DNA from: Eutreptiella sp. 'Long Island Sound 2002'
Taxonomy: Eukaryota > Euglenozoa > Euglenophyceae > Eutreptiales > Eutreptiaceae
Direction of reading: 5' to 3'
NCBI GenBank assembly: GCA_964036045.1
Contig: OZ038381.1
Location: 143,291,596 to 143,355,595, forward strand
DNA: 64,000 nucleotides
This document shows positions 26,501-39,600 of this stretch, piece by piece. Numbering within the stretch: position 1 is the stretch's first letter; each line of letters begins with the position of its first letter. The notes under the pieces were generated by a model, which worked only from the letters and a program-made list of their open reading frames with translations, searched no databases and was not told the DNA's origin. A program made the translations under genes and the position numbers.

Positions 26501-27960
26501 GAGCCCTTTAAATAGGCCCCGCTCGTAAATTGGAGTCCTTTCAATAGCCCCCCTCGTAAATTGGAGTCCTTTAAATAGGTTCCCCTCGTAAATTGGAGTC
26601 CTTGAAATAGGACCCTGTTGTAAATTGGAGTCCTTTAAATAGCCCCCCCCTGGTAAAATGTAGTCCTTTGTATAGGCCGCCCTCTTAAAGTGGAGTCCTT
26701 TAAATAGGTTCCCCTCGTAAATTGGAGTCCTTCAAATAGGCCCCCTTTGTAAATTGGAGTCCTTTAATAGGCCCCCCTCGTAAATTGGAGGCCTTCAAAT
26801 AGGCCCCCCTCGTAAATTGCAGTCCTTTAAATAGGCCCCCCTGTAAATTGGAGTCCTTCAAATAGGCCCCCGCTTGTAAATTGGAGTCCCTTAAATAGGC
26901 CCCCCTCGTAAATTGGAGTCCTTCAAATAGGCCCGCCTCGTAAATTGGAGTCCTTTAAATAGGCCCCCCTTGTAAATTGTAGTCCTTTAAATAGGCCCCC
27001 GTCGTAAATTGGAGTCCTTTAACTAAGGCCCCCTTGTACATTGTAGTCCTTTAAATAGGCCCCCCTCGTAAATTGGACTCCTTTGAATAGCCCCCGCTCG
27101 TAAATTGGAGTCCTTCAAAAAGGCCCCCCTCGTAAATTGGAGTCCTTTAAATAGGCCCCCTCGTAAATTGGAGTCCTGCAAATAGGCCACCCTCCTAAAT
27201 TGGAGTCCTTCAAATAGGCCCCCCTCCTAAATTGGAGTCCTTCAAATAGGCCCCCCTCGTAAATCGGAGTCCTTTAAATCGGCCCCCTTCGTAAATTGGA
27301 GTCCTTTAAATAGGCCCCCCTCGCAAATTGGAGTCCTTCAAATAGGCCACCGTCGTAAATTGGAGTCCTTTGAATGGGCCCCCTCGTAAAATGGAGTCCT
27401 TTAAATAGGCCTTTCGCGTAAATTGGACCCCTTTAAATAGGCCCCCCTCGTAAATTGGAGTCCTTTAAATAGGCCCCCTCGTAATTTGGAGTCCTTCAAA
27501 TAGGCCCCCCTCGTAAATTGGAGTCCTCCAAATAGGACCCCTTTGTAAATTCGAGTCGTTTAATAGGCCCCCCTGGTAAATTGGATTCCTTTACATAGGC
27601 CCCCCTCGTAAATTGGAGCCTTTCAAATAGGCGCCCCTCGTAAATTGGAGTACTTCAAATGGGCCCCCCTCGTAAATTGGTTCCTTCAAATAGGCCCATC
27701 CCCGGAAATTGGAGCCCTTTAAATAGGCCCCCCTTCTAAATTGCAGTCCTTCAAATAGGCCCCCCTCGGAAATGAGAGTCCTTTACATAGGCCCCCCTCG
27801 TAAATTGGAGTGCTTTAAATAGGCCCCCCTCGTAAATTGGAGCCCTTTCAATAGGCCCCCTTGTAAATTGGAGTCCTTCAAATAGCCCCCGCTTGTAAAT
27901 TGGAGTCCTTCAAATAGGCCCCCCTCGTAAATTGGAGTCCTTTAAATATGCCCCCCTCGT
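23581..27960. repeat. Two copies of a ~2-kb higher-order block, offset 2040 to 2389
   Basis: The series beginning CCCCCCTGTAAATTGG at 23581 recurs at 25621 (offset 2040). GTACATTGGGG markers give 2071, GACCCTGTTG markers (24254 and 26611) give 2357, and TAAATCGG and CCCATCCCCGG markers give 2389. The 2357 to 2389 step is one monomer. The larger step is about nine inserted monomers near 26220-26580. Confidence 0.8.
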
Positions 27961-30179
27961 AAATTGGAGTCCTTTAAATATGCCCCCCTCGTAAATTGGA
28001 GTCCTTTAAATAGGCCCGCTTCGTAAATTGGAGCCATTGAATGGGCCCCCCCTCGTGAATTGGAGTCCTTTAAATAGGCCCCCCTCGTAAATTGGAGTCC
28101 TGCAAATAGGCCACCCGCCTAAATTGGAGTGCTTCAAATAGGCCCCCCTCGTAAATTGCAGTCCTTCAAATAGGCCCCCTCGCAAATCGGAGTCCTCTAA
28201 ATTGGCCCCCCTTTCAATAGGCCTTTCGCGTAAATTGGAGCCCGATAAATAGGCCCCCTTCGTAAATTGGAGTCCTTCAAATAGGCCCCACTCGTAGATT
28301 GGAGTCCTTTAAATAGGCCCCCTCGTAATTTGGAGTCCTGCAAATAGGCCACCCTCCTTAATTGGAGTCCTTCAAATAGGCCCCCCTCCTAAATTGGAGT
28401 CCTTCAAATAGGCCCCCTTCGTAAATCGGAGTTCTTTAAATCGGCCCCCTTCGTAAATTGGAGTCCTTTCAATAGGCCTTTCGCGTAAATTGGAGCCCTT
28501 TAAATAGGCCCGCCTCGTAAATTGGAGTCCTTCAAATAGGCCACCGTCGTAAATTGGAGTCCTTTAAATAGGCCCCCCTCGTAAATTGGAGTCCTGTAAA
28601 TAGGCCCCCCCTCGTAAATTGGAGTCCTTTCAATAGGCCCCCCTCGTAAATTGGAGTCCTTTAAATAGGCCCCCCTCGTAAATTTGAGTCCTTCGAATAG
28701 GACCCCTTTGTAAATTGGAGTCCTTTAATAGGCCCCCCTCGTAAATTGGATTCCTTTACATCGGCCCCCCTCGTAAAGTGGAGGCTTTTAAATAGGCGCC
28801 CCTCGTAAATTGAAGCCCTTTAAATAGGCCCCCCTTCTAAATTGGAGTCCTTCAAATAGGCCCCCCTCGGAAATGGGAGTCCTTTAAATAGGCACCCCTC
28901 GTAAATTGGAGTGCTTTAAATAGGCCCCCCTCGTAAATTGGGGCCCTTTCAAAAGGCCCCCTTGTAAATTGGAGTCCTTCAAATAGGCCCCCCTGTAAAT
29001 TGGAGTCCTTCAAATAGCCCCCGCTTGTAAATGGGAGTCCTTTAAATAGGCCCCCCTCGTAAATTGGAGTCCTTTAAATAGGTCCCCTCGTAAATTAGAG
29101 TCTTTTAAATAGGCCCCATTCGTAAATTGGAGCCATTAAATGGGCCCCCCCCTCGTGAATTGGAGTCCTTTAAATAGGCCCCCCTCGTAAATTGGAGTGC
29201 TTTAACTAAGGCCCCCTTGTACATTGGAGTCCCTTAAATAGGCCCCCCTCGTAAATTGGACTCCTTTAAATAGCCCCCGCTCGTAAATTGGAGTCCTTCA
29301 AAAAGGCCCCGCTCGTAAATGGGAGTCCTTTAAATAGGCCCCCCTCGTAAATGGGAGAACTTCAAAAAGGCCGCCCTCGTAAATTGCAGTCCTTTAAATA
29401 GGCCCCCCTCGTAAATTGTAGTCCTTTAAATGGGCCCCCGTCGTAAATTGGAGTCCTTTAAATAGGCCCCGCTCGTAAATTGGAGTCCTTTAAATAGGCC
29501 TTTCGCGTAAATTGGCGCCCTTTAAATAGCCCCCCCTAGTAAAATGCAGTCCTTTAAATACGCCCCCCTCGTAAATTGGAGTCCTTTAAATAGGTTCCCC
29601 TCGTAAATTGGAGTTCTTTAAATAGGCCCCCATCGTAAATTGGGGCCTTTTAAATAGGCCCCCCTCGTAAATAGGGCCCCTTTGTAAATTGGAGTCCTTT
29701 AAATAGGCCCCCCTCGTAAATTGGAGTACTTCAAATAGGCCCCCCTCGTAAATTGGTTCCTTCAAATAGGCCCACCCCCGGAAATTGGAGTCCTTTCAAT
29801 AGGCCCCCTTCGTAAATTGGAGTCCTTTAAATAGGCCCCCGTCGTAAATGGGAGTCCTTCAAATAGGCCCCCCTCGTAAATTGGAGTCCTTTAAATAGGC
29901 CCCCCTCTTAAATTGGAGTCCTTTCCATAGGCCCCCCTCGTAAATGGGAGTCCTTTAAATAGGCCCCCCTCGTAAATTGGAGTCCTTTAACTAAGGCCCC
30001 CTTGTACATTGGGGTCCTTTAAATAGGCCCCCCTCGTAAATTGGACTCCTTTAAATAGCCCCCGCTCGTGAATTGAAGCCCCTCAAAAAGGCCCCCCTCG
30101 TAAATTTGAAACCTTTAAATAGGCAACCCTCGTAAATTGGAGTCCTTCAAATAGGCCCCCCTCGGAAATTGGAGTCCTT

Positions 30180-32033
30180 TAAATTGGCCCCCCTCGTAAA
30201 TTGGAGTCCTTCAAAAAGGCCCCCCCTCGTAAATTGGAGTCCTTTCAATAGGCCCCCATCGTAAATTGGAGTCCTTTAAATAAGCCCCCGTCGTAAATTG
30301 GAGTCCTTCAAATAGGCCCCCCTCGTAAATTGGAGTCCTTTAAATAGGCCCCCCTCTTAAATTGGAGTCCTTTCCATAGGCCCCCCTCGTAAATTGGAGT
30401 CCTTCAAATAGGCCACCCTCGTAAATTGGAGTCCTTTAACTAAGGCCCCCTTGTACATTGGAGTCCTTTAAATAGGCCCCCCTCGTAAATTGGACTCCTT
30501 TAAATAGCCCCCGCTCGTAAATTGAAGTCCTTCAAAAAGGCCCCCCTCGTAAATTTGAAACCTTTAAATAGGAACCCCTCGTAAATTGGAGTCCTTCAAA
30601 TAGGCCCCCCTCGGAAATTGGAGTCCTTTAAATAGGCCCCCCTTGTAAACTGGAGTCCTTCAGATAGGCCCCCCTCGTAAATTGGAGTCCTTTCCATAGG
30701 CCCCCCTCGTAAATTGGAGTCTTTTAAATTGGCCCCCCTCGTAAATTGGAGTCCTTTAAATAGGCCCTCCTGTAAATTGGAGTCCTTCAAATAGGCCCCC
30801 GCCTATAAATGGGAGTCCTTTAAATAGACCCACTTGTAAATTGGAGTCCTTTAAACAGGCCCCCCTCGTAAATTGGAGTCCTTTAAATAGGCCCCCCTTG
30901 TAAACTGGAGTCCTTCAGATAGGCCCCCCTCGTAAATTGGAGTCCTTTAAATAGGCTCCCCTCGTAAATTGGAGTGCTTTAAATAGCCCCCCTTGTAAAT
31001 TGGGGCCATTTCAATAGGCCTCCCTCATAAATTGGAGTCATGTAATTAGGCCCCGCTCGTAAAGTGGAGTCCTTTAAATAGGCCCCCCTCGTAAATTGGA
31101 GTCCTTTAAATTGGCCCCCCTCGTAAATTGGAGTCCTTCAAAAAGGCCCCCCCTCGTAAATTGGAGTCCTTTCAATAGGCCCCCTTCGTAAATTGGAGTC
31201 CTTTAAATAAGCCCCCGTCGTAAATTGGAGTCCTTCAAATAGGCCCCCCTCGTAAATTGGAGTCCTTTAAATAGGCCCCCCTCTTAAATTGGAGTCCTTT
31301 CCATAGGCCCCCCTCGTAAATTGGAGTCCTTCAAATAGGCCACCCTCGTAAATTGGAGTCCTTTAACTAAGGCCCCCTTGTACATTGGAGTCCTTTAAAT
31401 AGGCCCCCCTCGTAAATTGGACTCCTTTAAATAGCCCCCGCTCGTAAATTGAAGTCCTTCAAAAAGGCCCCCCTCGTAAATTTGAAACCTTTAAATAGGA
31501 ACCCCTCGTAAATTGGAGTCCTTCAAATAGGCCCCCCTCGGAAATTGGAGTCCTTTAAAATGGCCCCCCTTGTAAACTGGAGTCCTTCAGATAGGCCCCC
31601 CTCGTAAATTGGAGTCCTTTCCATAGGCCCCCCTCGTAAATTGGAGTCTTTTAAATTGGCCCCCCTCGTAAATTGGAGTCCTTTAAATAGGCCCTCCTGT
31701 AAATTGGAGTCCTTCAAATAGGCCCCCGCCTATAAATGGGAGTCCTTTAAATAGACCCACTTGTAAATTGGAGTCCTTTAAACAGGCCCCCCTCGTAAAT
31801 TGGAGTCCTTTAAATAGGCCCCCCTTGTAAACTGGAGTCCTTCAGATAGGCCCCCCTCGTAAATTGGAGTCCTTTAAATAGGCTCCCCTCGTAAATTGGA
31901 GTGCTTTAAATAGCCCCCCTTGTAAATTGGGGCCATTTCAATAGGCCTCCCTCATAAATTGGAGTCATGTAATTAGGCCCCGCTCGTAAAGTGGAGTCCT
32001 TTAAATAGGCCCCCCTCGTAAATTGGAGTCCTT
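30180..32033. repeat. Adjacent tandem duplication of a 927-bp block
   Basis: 30180-31106 and 31107-32033 are near-identical, offset 927 bp (29 monomers less one base). Shared rare variants include TTCAAAAAGGC, AACTAAGG, TTCAGATAGG, TTTCCATAGG and GGGGCCATTTC in the same order. The paired open stretches at 30596-30790 and 31523-31717 come from this duplication. Confidence 0.9.
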
Positions 32034-33670
32034 TCAATAGGCCCCCCTCGTAAATTGGAGTCCTTTAAATAGGCCCCCCTCGTAAATTAGAGTCCTTTAA
32101 ATAGCCCCCTTGTAAATTGGAGTCCTTTAAACAGGCCCCCGCTTGTAAATTGGAGTCCTTCAAATAGGCCCCCCTCTAAAATTGGAGTCCTTTAAATAGG
32201 CCCCCCTCGTAAATTGGAGCCTTTTAAATAGGCGCCCCTCGTAAATTGAAGCCCTTTAAATAGGCCCCCCTTCTAAATTGGAGTCCTTCAAATAGGCCCC
32301 CCTCGGAAATGGGAGTCCTTTAAATAGGCCCCCCTTGTAAATTGGAGTCCTTCAAATAGGCCCCCCTCGTAAATTGGAGTCCTTCAAATAGCCCCCGCTT
32401 GTAAATGGGAGTCCTTTAAATAGGCCCCCCTCGTAAATTGGAGTCCATTAAATGGGCCCCCCCTCGTGAATTGGAGTCCTTTAAATAGGGCCCCCTCGTA
32501 AATTGGAGTGCTTGAACTAAGGCCCCCTTGTACATTGGAGTCCTTTAAATGGGACCCCCTCGTAAATTGGACTCCTTTAAATAGCCCGCGCTCGTAAATT
32601 GGAGTCCTTCAAAAAGGCCCCGCTCGTAAATTGGAGTCCTTTAAATAGGCCCCCCTCGTGAATTGGAGTCCTTCAAAAAGGCCGCCCTCGTAAATCGGAG
32701 TCTTTTAAATAGGCCCCGCTCGTAAATTGGAGTCCTTTAAATAGGCCTTTCGCGTAAATTGGCGCCCTTTAAATAGCCCCCCCTAGTAAAATGCAGTCCT
32801 TTAAATAGGCCCCCCTCGTAAATTGGAGTCCTTTAAATAGGTTCCCCTCGTAAATTGAAGTCCTTTAAATAGGCCCCCCTTGTAAATTGGAGTCCTTTAA
32901 ATAAGCCCCCATCGTAAATTGGAGCCTTTTAAATAGGCCCCCCTCGTAAATAGGGCCCCTTTGTAAATTGGAGTCCTTTAAATAGGCCCCCCTTCTAAAT
33001 TGGAGTCCTTCAAATAGGCCCCCCTCGGAAATGGGAGTCCTTTAAATAGGCCCCCCTCATAAATTGGGGCCCTTTCAATAGGCCCCCTTGTAAATTGGAG
33101 TCCTTCAAATAGGCCCCCCTGTAAATTGGAGTCCTTCAAATAGCCCCCGCTTGTAAATGGGAGTCCTTTAAATAGGCCCCCCTCGTAAATTGGAGTCCTT
33201 TAAATAGGTCCCCTCGTTAATTAGAGTCCTTTAAATAGGCCCCATTCGTAAATTGGAGCGATTAAATGGGCCCCCCCTCGTGAATTGGAGTCCTTTAAAT
33301 AGGGCCCCCTCGTAAATTGGAGTGCTTGAACTAAGGCCCCCTTGTACATTGGAGTCCTTTAAATGGGACCCCCTCGTAAATTGGACTCTCTTAAATAGCC
33401 CCCGCTCGTAAATTGGAGTCCTTCAAAAAGGCCCCGCTCGTAAATTGGAGTCCTTTAAATAGGCCCCCCTCGTAAATTGGAGTCCTTCAAAAAGGCCGCC
33501 CTCGTAAATTGCAGTCCTTTAAATAGGCCCCCCTCGTAAATTGTAGTCCTTTAAATGGGCCCCCGTCATAAATTGGAGTCCTTTAAATAGGTCCCCTCGT
33601 AAATTAGAGTCTCTTAAATTGGCGCCCTTCGTAAATTGGAGCCATTTACATGGCCCCCCCTCCTAAATTG

Positions 33671-36600
33671 GAGTCCTTCAAATAGGCCCCCCTCGTAAAT
33701 CGGAGTCTTTTAAATAGGCCCCGCTCGTAAATTGGAGTCCTTTAAATAGGCCTTTCGCGTAAATTGGCGCCCTTTAAATAGCCCCCCCTAGTAAAATGCA
33801 GTCCTTTAAATAGGCCCCCCTCGTAAATTGGAGTCCTTTAAATAGGTTCCCCTCGTAAATTGAAGTCCTTTAAATAGGCCCCCCTCGTAAATTGGAGTCC
33901 TTTAAAGAAGCCCCCATCGTAAATTGGAGCCTTTTAACTAGGCCCCCCTCGTAAATAGGGCCCCTTTGTAAATTGGAGTCCTTTAAATAGGCCCCCCTCG
34001 TGAATTGGAGCCTTTTAAATAGGCCCCCCTCGTAAATTGGAGTACTTCAAATAGGTCCCCCTCGTAAATTGGTTCCTTCAAATAGGCCCAACCCCGGAAA
34101 TTGGAGCCCTTTAAATAGGCCCCCCTTCTAAATTGGAGACGTTTAAATAGGCCCCCCTCGTAAATTGGAGTGCTTTAAATAGGCCCCCTTCGTAAATTGG
34201 AGTCCTTCAAATAGGCCCCCCTCATAAATTGGAGTCCTTCAAATAGGCCCCCCTTGTAAATTGGAGTCCTTTCAATAGGCCCCCTTCGTAAATTGGAGTC
34301 CTTTAGATAGGTCCCCGTCGTAAATTGGAGTCCTTCAAATAGGCCCCCCTCGTAAATTGGAGTCCTTTAAATAGGCCCCCCTCGTAAATTGGAGTCCTTT
34401 CCATAGGCCCCCCTCGTAAATTGGAGTCCTTTAAATAGGCCCCCCTCGTAAATTGGAGTCCTTTGAATAGCCCCTCCTGTAAATTGGAGTCCTTCAAATA
34501 GGCCCCCGCCTGTAAATGGGAGTCCTTTAAATAGACCCACTTGTAAATTGGAGTCCTTTAAACAGGCCCCCCTCGTAAATTGGAGTCCTTTAAATAGGCC
34601 CCCCTCGTACATTGTAGTCTTTTAGACAGGCCCCCCTCGTAAATTGGAGTCCTTTAAACAGGCCCCCCTCGTAAATTGGAGTCCTTTAAATAGGCCCCCC
34701 TCGTAAATTGGAGTCCTTTAACTAAGCCCCCCTTGTACATTGGAGTCCTTTAAATAGGCCCCCCTCGTAAATTGGACTCCTTTAAATAGCCCCCGCTCGT
34801 AAATTGAAGTCCTTCAGAAAGGCCCCCCTCGTAAATTGGAAACCTTTAAATAGGCCCCCCTCGTAAATTGGAGTCCTTCAAATAGGCCCCCCTCGGAAAT
34901 TGAAGTCCTTTAAATAGGCTCCCCTCGTAAATTGGAGTCCTTCAAATAGGCCCCCCTCGTAAATTGCAGTCCTTCAAATAGGCCCCCGCCTGTAAATGGG
35001 AGTCCTTTAAATAGACCCCCTCGTGAATTTGAGTCCTTCAAATAGGCCCCCCTCGTACATTGTAGTCTTTTAAATAGGCCCCCCTCAAAAATTGGAGTCC
35101 TTTAAACAAGCCCCCCTCGTAAATTGGAGTCCTTTAAATAGGCCCCCCTCGTAAATTGGAGTCCTTTAAATAGGCCCCCCTCGTAAATAGGAGTCCTTTA
35201 ACTAAGCCCCCCTCGTAAATTGGAGTCCTTTAACTAAGGCCCCCTTGTACATTGGAGTCCTTTAAATAGGCCCCCCTCGTAATTTGGACTCCTTTAAATA
35301 GCCCCCGCTCGTAAATTGCAGTCCTTCAAAAAGGCCCCCCTCGTAAATTGGAAACCTTTAAATAGGCACCCCTCGTAAATTGGAGTCCTTCAAATAGGCC
35401 CCCCTCGGAAATTGGAGTCCTTTAAATTGGCCCCCGTCGTAAATTGGAGTCCGTTAAATAGGGCCCCCTTGTAAACTGGAGTCCTTCAGATAGGCCCCCC
35501 TCGTAAATTGGAGTCCTTTAAATAAGCCCCCCTCGGAAACTGGAGTCCTTTAAATAGCCCCCCTTGTAAATTGGGGCCATTTCAATAGGCCTCCCTCGTA
35601 AATTGAAGTCCTGTAATTAGGCCCCGCTCGTAAAGTGGAGTCCTTTAAATAGGCCCCCCTCGTAAATTGGAGTCCTTTAAATAGGCCCCCCTCGTAAATT
35701 GGAGTCCTTTAAATAGCCCCCTTGTAAATTGCAGTCCTTTAAATAGGCTCCCCTCGTAAATTGGAGTCCTTTGAATAGGCCCCCGCTTATAAATTGGAGT
35801 CCTTCAAATAGGCCCCCCTGTAAAATTGGAGTCCTTTAAATAGGCTCCCCTCGTAAATTGGAGTCCTTTGAATAGGCCCCCCTTGTCAATTGGAGCCATT
35901 TACATAGGCCGCTCCTAGTAAATTGGTGTCCTTTAAATAGCCCCCCCTTGTAAATTGCAGTCCTTTAAATAGGCCCCCCTCGTAAATTGGAGTCCTTTAA
36001 ATAGGCCCCCGATTGTAAATTGGAGTCCTTCAAATAGGCCCCCCTCTAAAATTGGAGTCCTTTAAATAGGCTCCCCTCGTAAATTGGAGTCCTTTGAATA
36101 GGCCCCCCTTGTCAATTGGAGCCATTTACATAGGCCGCTCCTCGTAAATTGGCGTCCTTTAAATAGCCCCCCCTTGTAAATTGCAGTCCTTTAAATAGGC
36201 CCCCCTCGTAAAGTGGAGTCCTTTAAATAGGCCCCCCTCGTAAATTGGAGTCCTTTCAATAGGCCCCCCTCGTAAATTGGAGTCCTTTAAATAGGCCCCC
36301 CTCGTAAATTGGAGTCCTTTAAATAGCCCCCTTGTAAATTGCAGTCCTTTAAATAGGCTCCCCTCGTAAATTGGAGTCCTTTAAATAGGCCCCCGCTTAT
36401 AAATTGGAGTCCTTCAAATAGGCCCCCCTCTAAAATTGGAGTCCTTTAAATAGGCTCCCCTCGTAAATTGGAGTCCTTTGAATAGGCCCCCCTTGTCAAT
36501 TGGAGCCATTTACATAGGCCGCTCCTCGTAAATTGGCGTCCTTTAAATAGCCCCCCCCCCTTGTAAATTGCAGTCCTTTAAATAGGCCCCCCTCGTAAAT

Positions 36601-39600
36601 TGGAGTCCTTTAAATATGCCCGCCTCTTAATTTGGAGTCCTTTAAATAGGCCCCCCTCGTGAATTGGAGCCCTTTAAAAAGGCCCCCCTCGTAAATTGGA
36701 GTCCTTTAAAGAGGCGCCCCTCGTAAATTGGAGTCCTTTAAATAGGCCCCCCTCGTAAATTGGAGTCCTTTAAGTAGGCCCCCCTCGTAAATTGGAGTCC
36801 TTTAAATAGGCCCCCCTCGTAAATTGGAGTGCCTTAAATAGCCCCCCCTCGTAAATGGGAGTGCTTTAAATAGGCTCCCCTCGTAAATTGGAGTCCTTTA
36901 AATAGGCCGCCCTCGTAAATTGGAGTGCTTTAACTAAGGCCCCCTTGTACATTGGAGTCCTTTAAATAGGCCCCCCTCGTGAATTGGACTCCTTTAAATA
37001 GCCCCCGCTCGTAAATTGGAGTCCTTCAAATAGGCCCCCCTCGTAAATCGGAGTCTTTTAAATAGGCCCCGCTCGTAAATTGGAGTCCTTTAAATAGGCC
37101 TTTCGCGTAAATTGGCGCCCTTTAAATAGCCCCCCCTAGTAAAATGCAGTCCTTTAAATAGGCCCCCCTCGTAAATTGGAGTCCTTTAAATAGGTTCCCC
37201 TCGTAAATTGAAGTCCTTTAAATAGGCCCCCCTCGTAAATTGGAGTCCTTTAAAGAAGCCCCCATCGTAAATTGGAGCCTTTTAACTAGGCCCCCCTCGT
37301 AAATAGGGCCCCTTTGTAAATTGGAGTCCTTTAAATAGGCCCCCCTCGTGAATTGGAGCCTTTTAAATAGGCCCCCCTCGTAAATTGGAGTACTTCAAAT
37401 AGGTCCCCCTCGTAAATTGGTTCCTTCAAATAGGCCCAACCCCGGAAATTGGAGCCCTTTAAATAGGCCCCCCTTCTAAATTGGAGACGTTTAAATAGGC
37501 CCCCCTCGTAAATTGGAGTGCTTTAAATAGGCCCCCTTCGTAAATTGGAGTCCTTCAAATAGGCCCCCCTCATAAATTGGAGTCCTTCAAATAGGCCCCC
37601 CTTGTAAATTGGAGTCCTTTCAATAGGCCCCCTTCGTAAATTGGAGTCCTTTAGATAGGCCCCCGTCGTAAATTGGAGTCCTTCAAATAGGCCCCCCTCG
37701 TAAATTGGAGTCCTTTAAATAGGCCCCCCTCGTAGATTGGAGTCCTTTCCATAGGCCCCCCTCGTAAATTGGAGTCCTTTAAATAGGCCCCCCTCGTAAA
37801 TTGGAGTCCTTTGAATAGCCCCTCCTGTAAATTGGAGTCCTTCAAATAGGCCCCCGCCTGTAAATGGGAGTCCTTTAAATAGACCCACTTGTAAATTGGA
37901 GTCCTTTAAACAGGCCCCCCTCGTAAATTGGAGTCCTTTAAATAGGCCCCCCTCGTACATTGTAGTCTTTTAGACAGGCCCCCCTCGTAAATTGGAGTCC
38001 TTTAAACAGGCCCCCCTCGTAAATTGGAGTCCTTTAAATAGGCCCCCCTCGTAAATTGGAGTCCTTTAACTAAGCCCCCCTTGTACATTGGAGTCCTTTA
38101 AATAGGCCCCCCTCGTAAATTGGACTCCTTTAAATAGCCCCCGCTCGTAAATTGAAGTCCTTCAGAAAGGCCCCCCTCGTAAATTGGAAACCTTTAAATA
38201 GGCCCCCCTCGTAAATTGGAGTCCTTCAAATAGGCCCCCCTCGGAAATTGAAGTCCTTTAAATAGGCTCCCCTCGTAAATTGGAGTCCTTCAAATAGGCC
38301 CCCCTCGTAAATTGCAGTCCTTCAAATAGGCCCCCGCCTGTAAATGGGAGTCCTTTAAATAGACCCCCTCGTGAATTTGAGTCCTTCAAATAGGCCCCCC
38401 TCGTACATTGTAGTCTTTTAAATAGGCCCCCCTCAAAAATTGGAGTCCTTTAAACAAGCCCCCCTCGTAAATTGGAGTCCTTTAAATAGGCCCCCCTCGT
38501 AAATTGGAGTCCTTTAAATAGGCCCCCCTCGTAAATAGGAGTCCTTTAACTAAGCCCCCCTCGTAAATTGGAGTCCTTTAACTAAGGCCCCCTTGTACAT
38601 TGGAGTCCTTTAAATAGGCCCCCCTCGTAATTTGGACTCCTTTAAATAGCCCCCGCTCGTAAATTGCAGTCCTTCAAAAAGGCCCCCCTCGTAAATTGGA
38701 AACCTTTAAATAGGCACCCCTCGTAAATTGGAGTCCTTCAAATAGGCCCCCCTCGGAAATTGGAGTCCTTTAAATTGGCCCCCGTCGTAAATTGGAGTCC
38801 GTTAAATAGGGCCCCCTTGTAAACTGGAGTCCTTCAGATAGGCCCCCCTCGTAAATTGGAGTCCTTTAAATAAGCCCCCCTCGGAAACTGGAGTCCTTTA
38901 AATAGCCCCCCTTGTAAATTGGGGCCATTTCAATAGGCCTCCCTCGTAAATTGAAGTCCTGTAATTAGGCCCCGCTCGTAAAGTGGAGTCCTTTAAATAG
39001 GCCCCCCTCGTAAATTGGAGTCCTTTAAATAGGCCCCCCTCGTAAATTGGAGTCCTTTAAATAGCCCCCTTGTAAATTGCAGTCCTTTAAATAGGCTCCC
39101 CTCGTAAATTGGAGTCCTTTGAATAGGCCCCCGCTTATAAATTGGAGTCCTTCAAATAGGCCCCCCTGTAAAATTGGAGTCCTTTAAATAGGCTCCCCTC
39201 GTAAATTGGAGTCCTTTGAATAGGCCCCCCTTGTCAATTGGAGCCATTTACATAGGCCGCTCCTAGTAAATTGGTGTCCTTTAAATAGCCCCCCCTTGTA
39301 AATTGCAGTCCTTTAAATAGGCCCCCCTCGTAAATTGGAGTCCTTTACATAGGCCCCCGATTGTAAATTGGAGTCCTTCAAATAGGCCCCCCTCTAAAAT
39401 TGGAGTCCTTTAAATAGGCTCCCCTCGTAAATTGGAGTCCTTTGAATAGGCCCCCCTTGTCAATTGGAGCCATTTACATAGGCCGCTCCTCGTAAATTGG
39501 CGTCCTTTAAATAGCCCCCCCTTGTAAATTGCAGTCCTTTAAATAGGCCCCCCTCGTAAAGTGGAGTCCTTTAAATAGGCCCCCCTCGTAAATTGGAGTC

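Noticed and set aside
5376-37960. Dozens of minus-strand ORFs of 64-118 codons with pentapeptide-like repeats
   Set aside because: They are produced by the 32-bp period and loss of the single TAA per 96 bp. They all end at the same GGPI-stop and shift frame with monomer indels.
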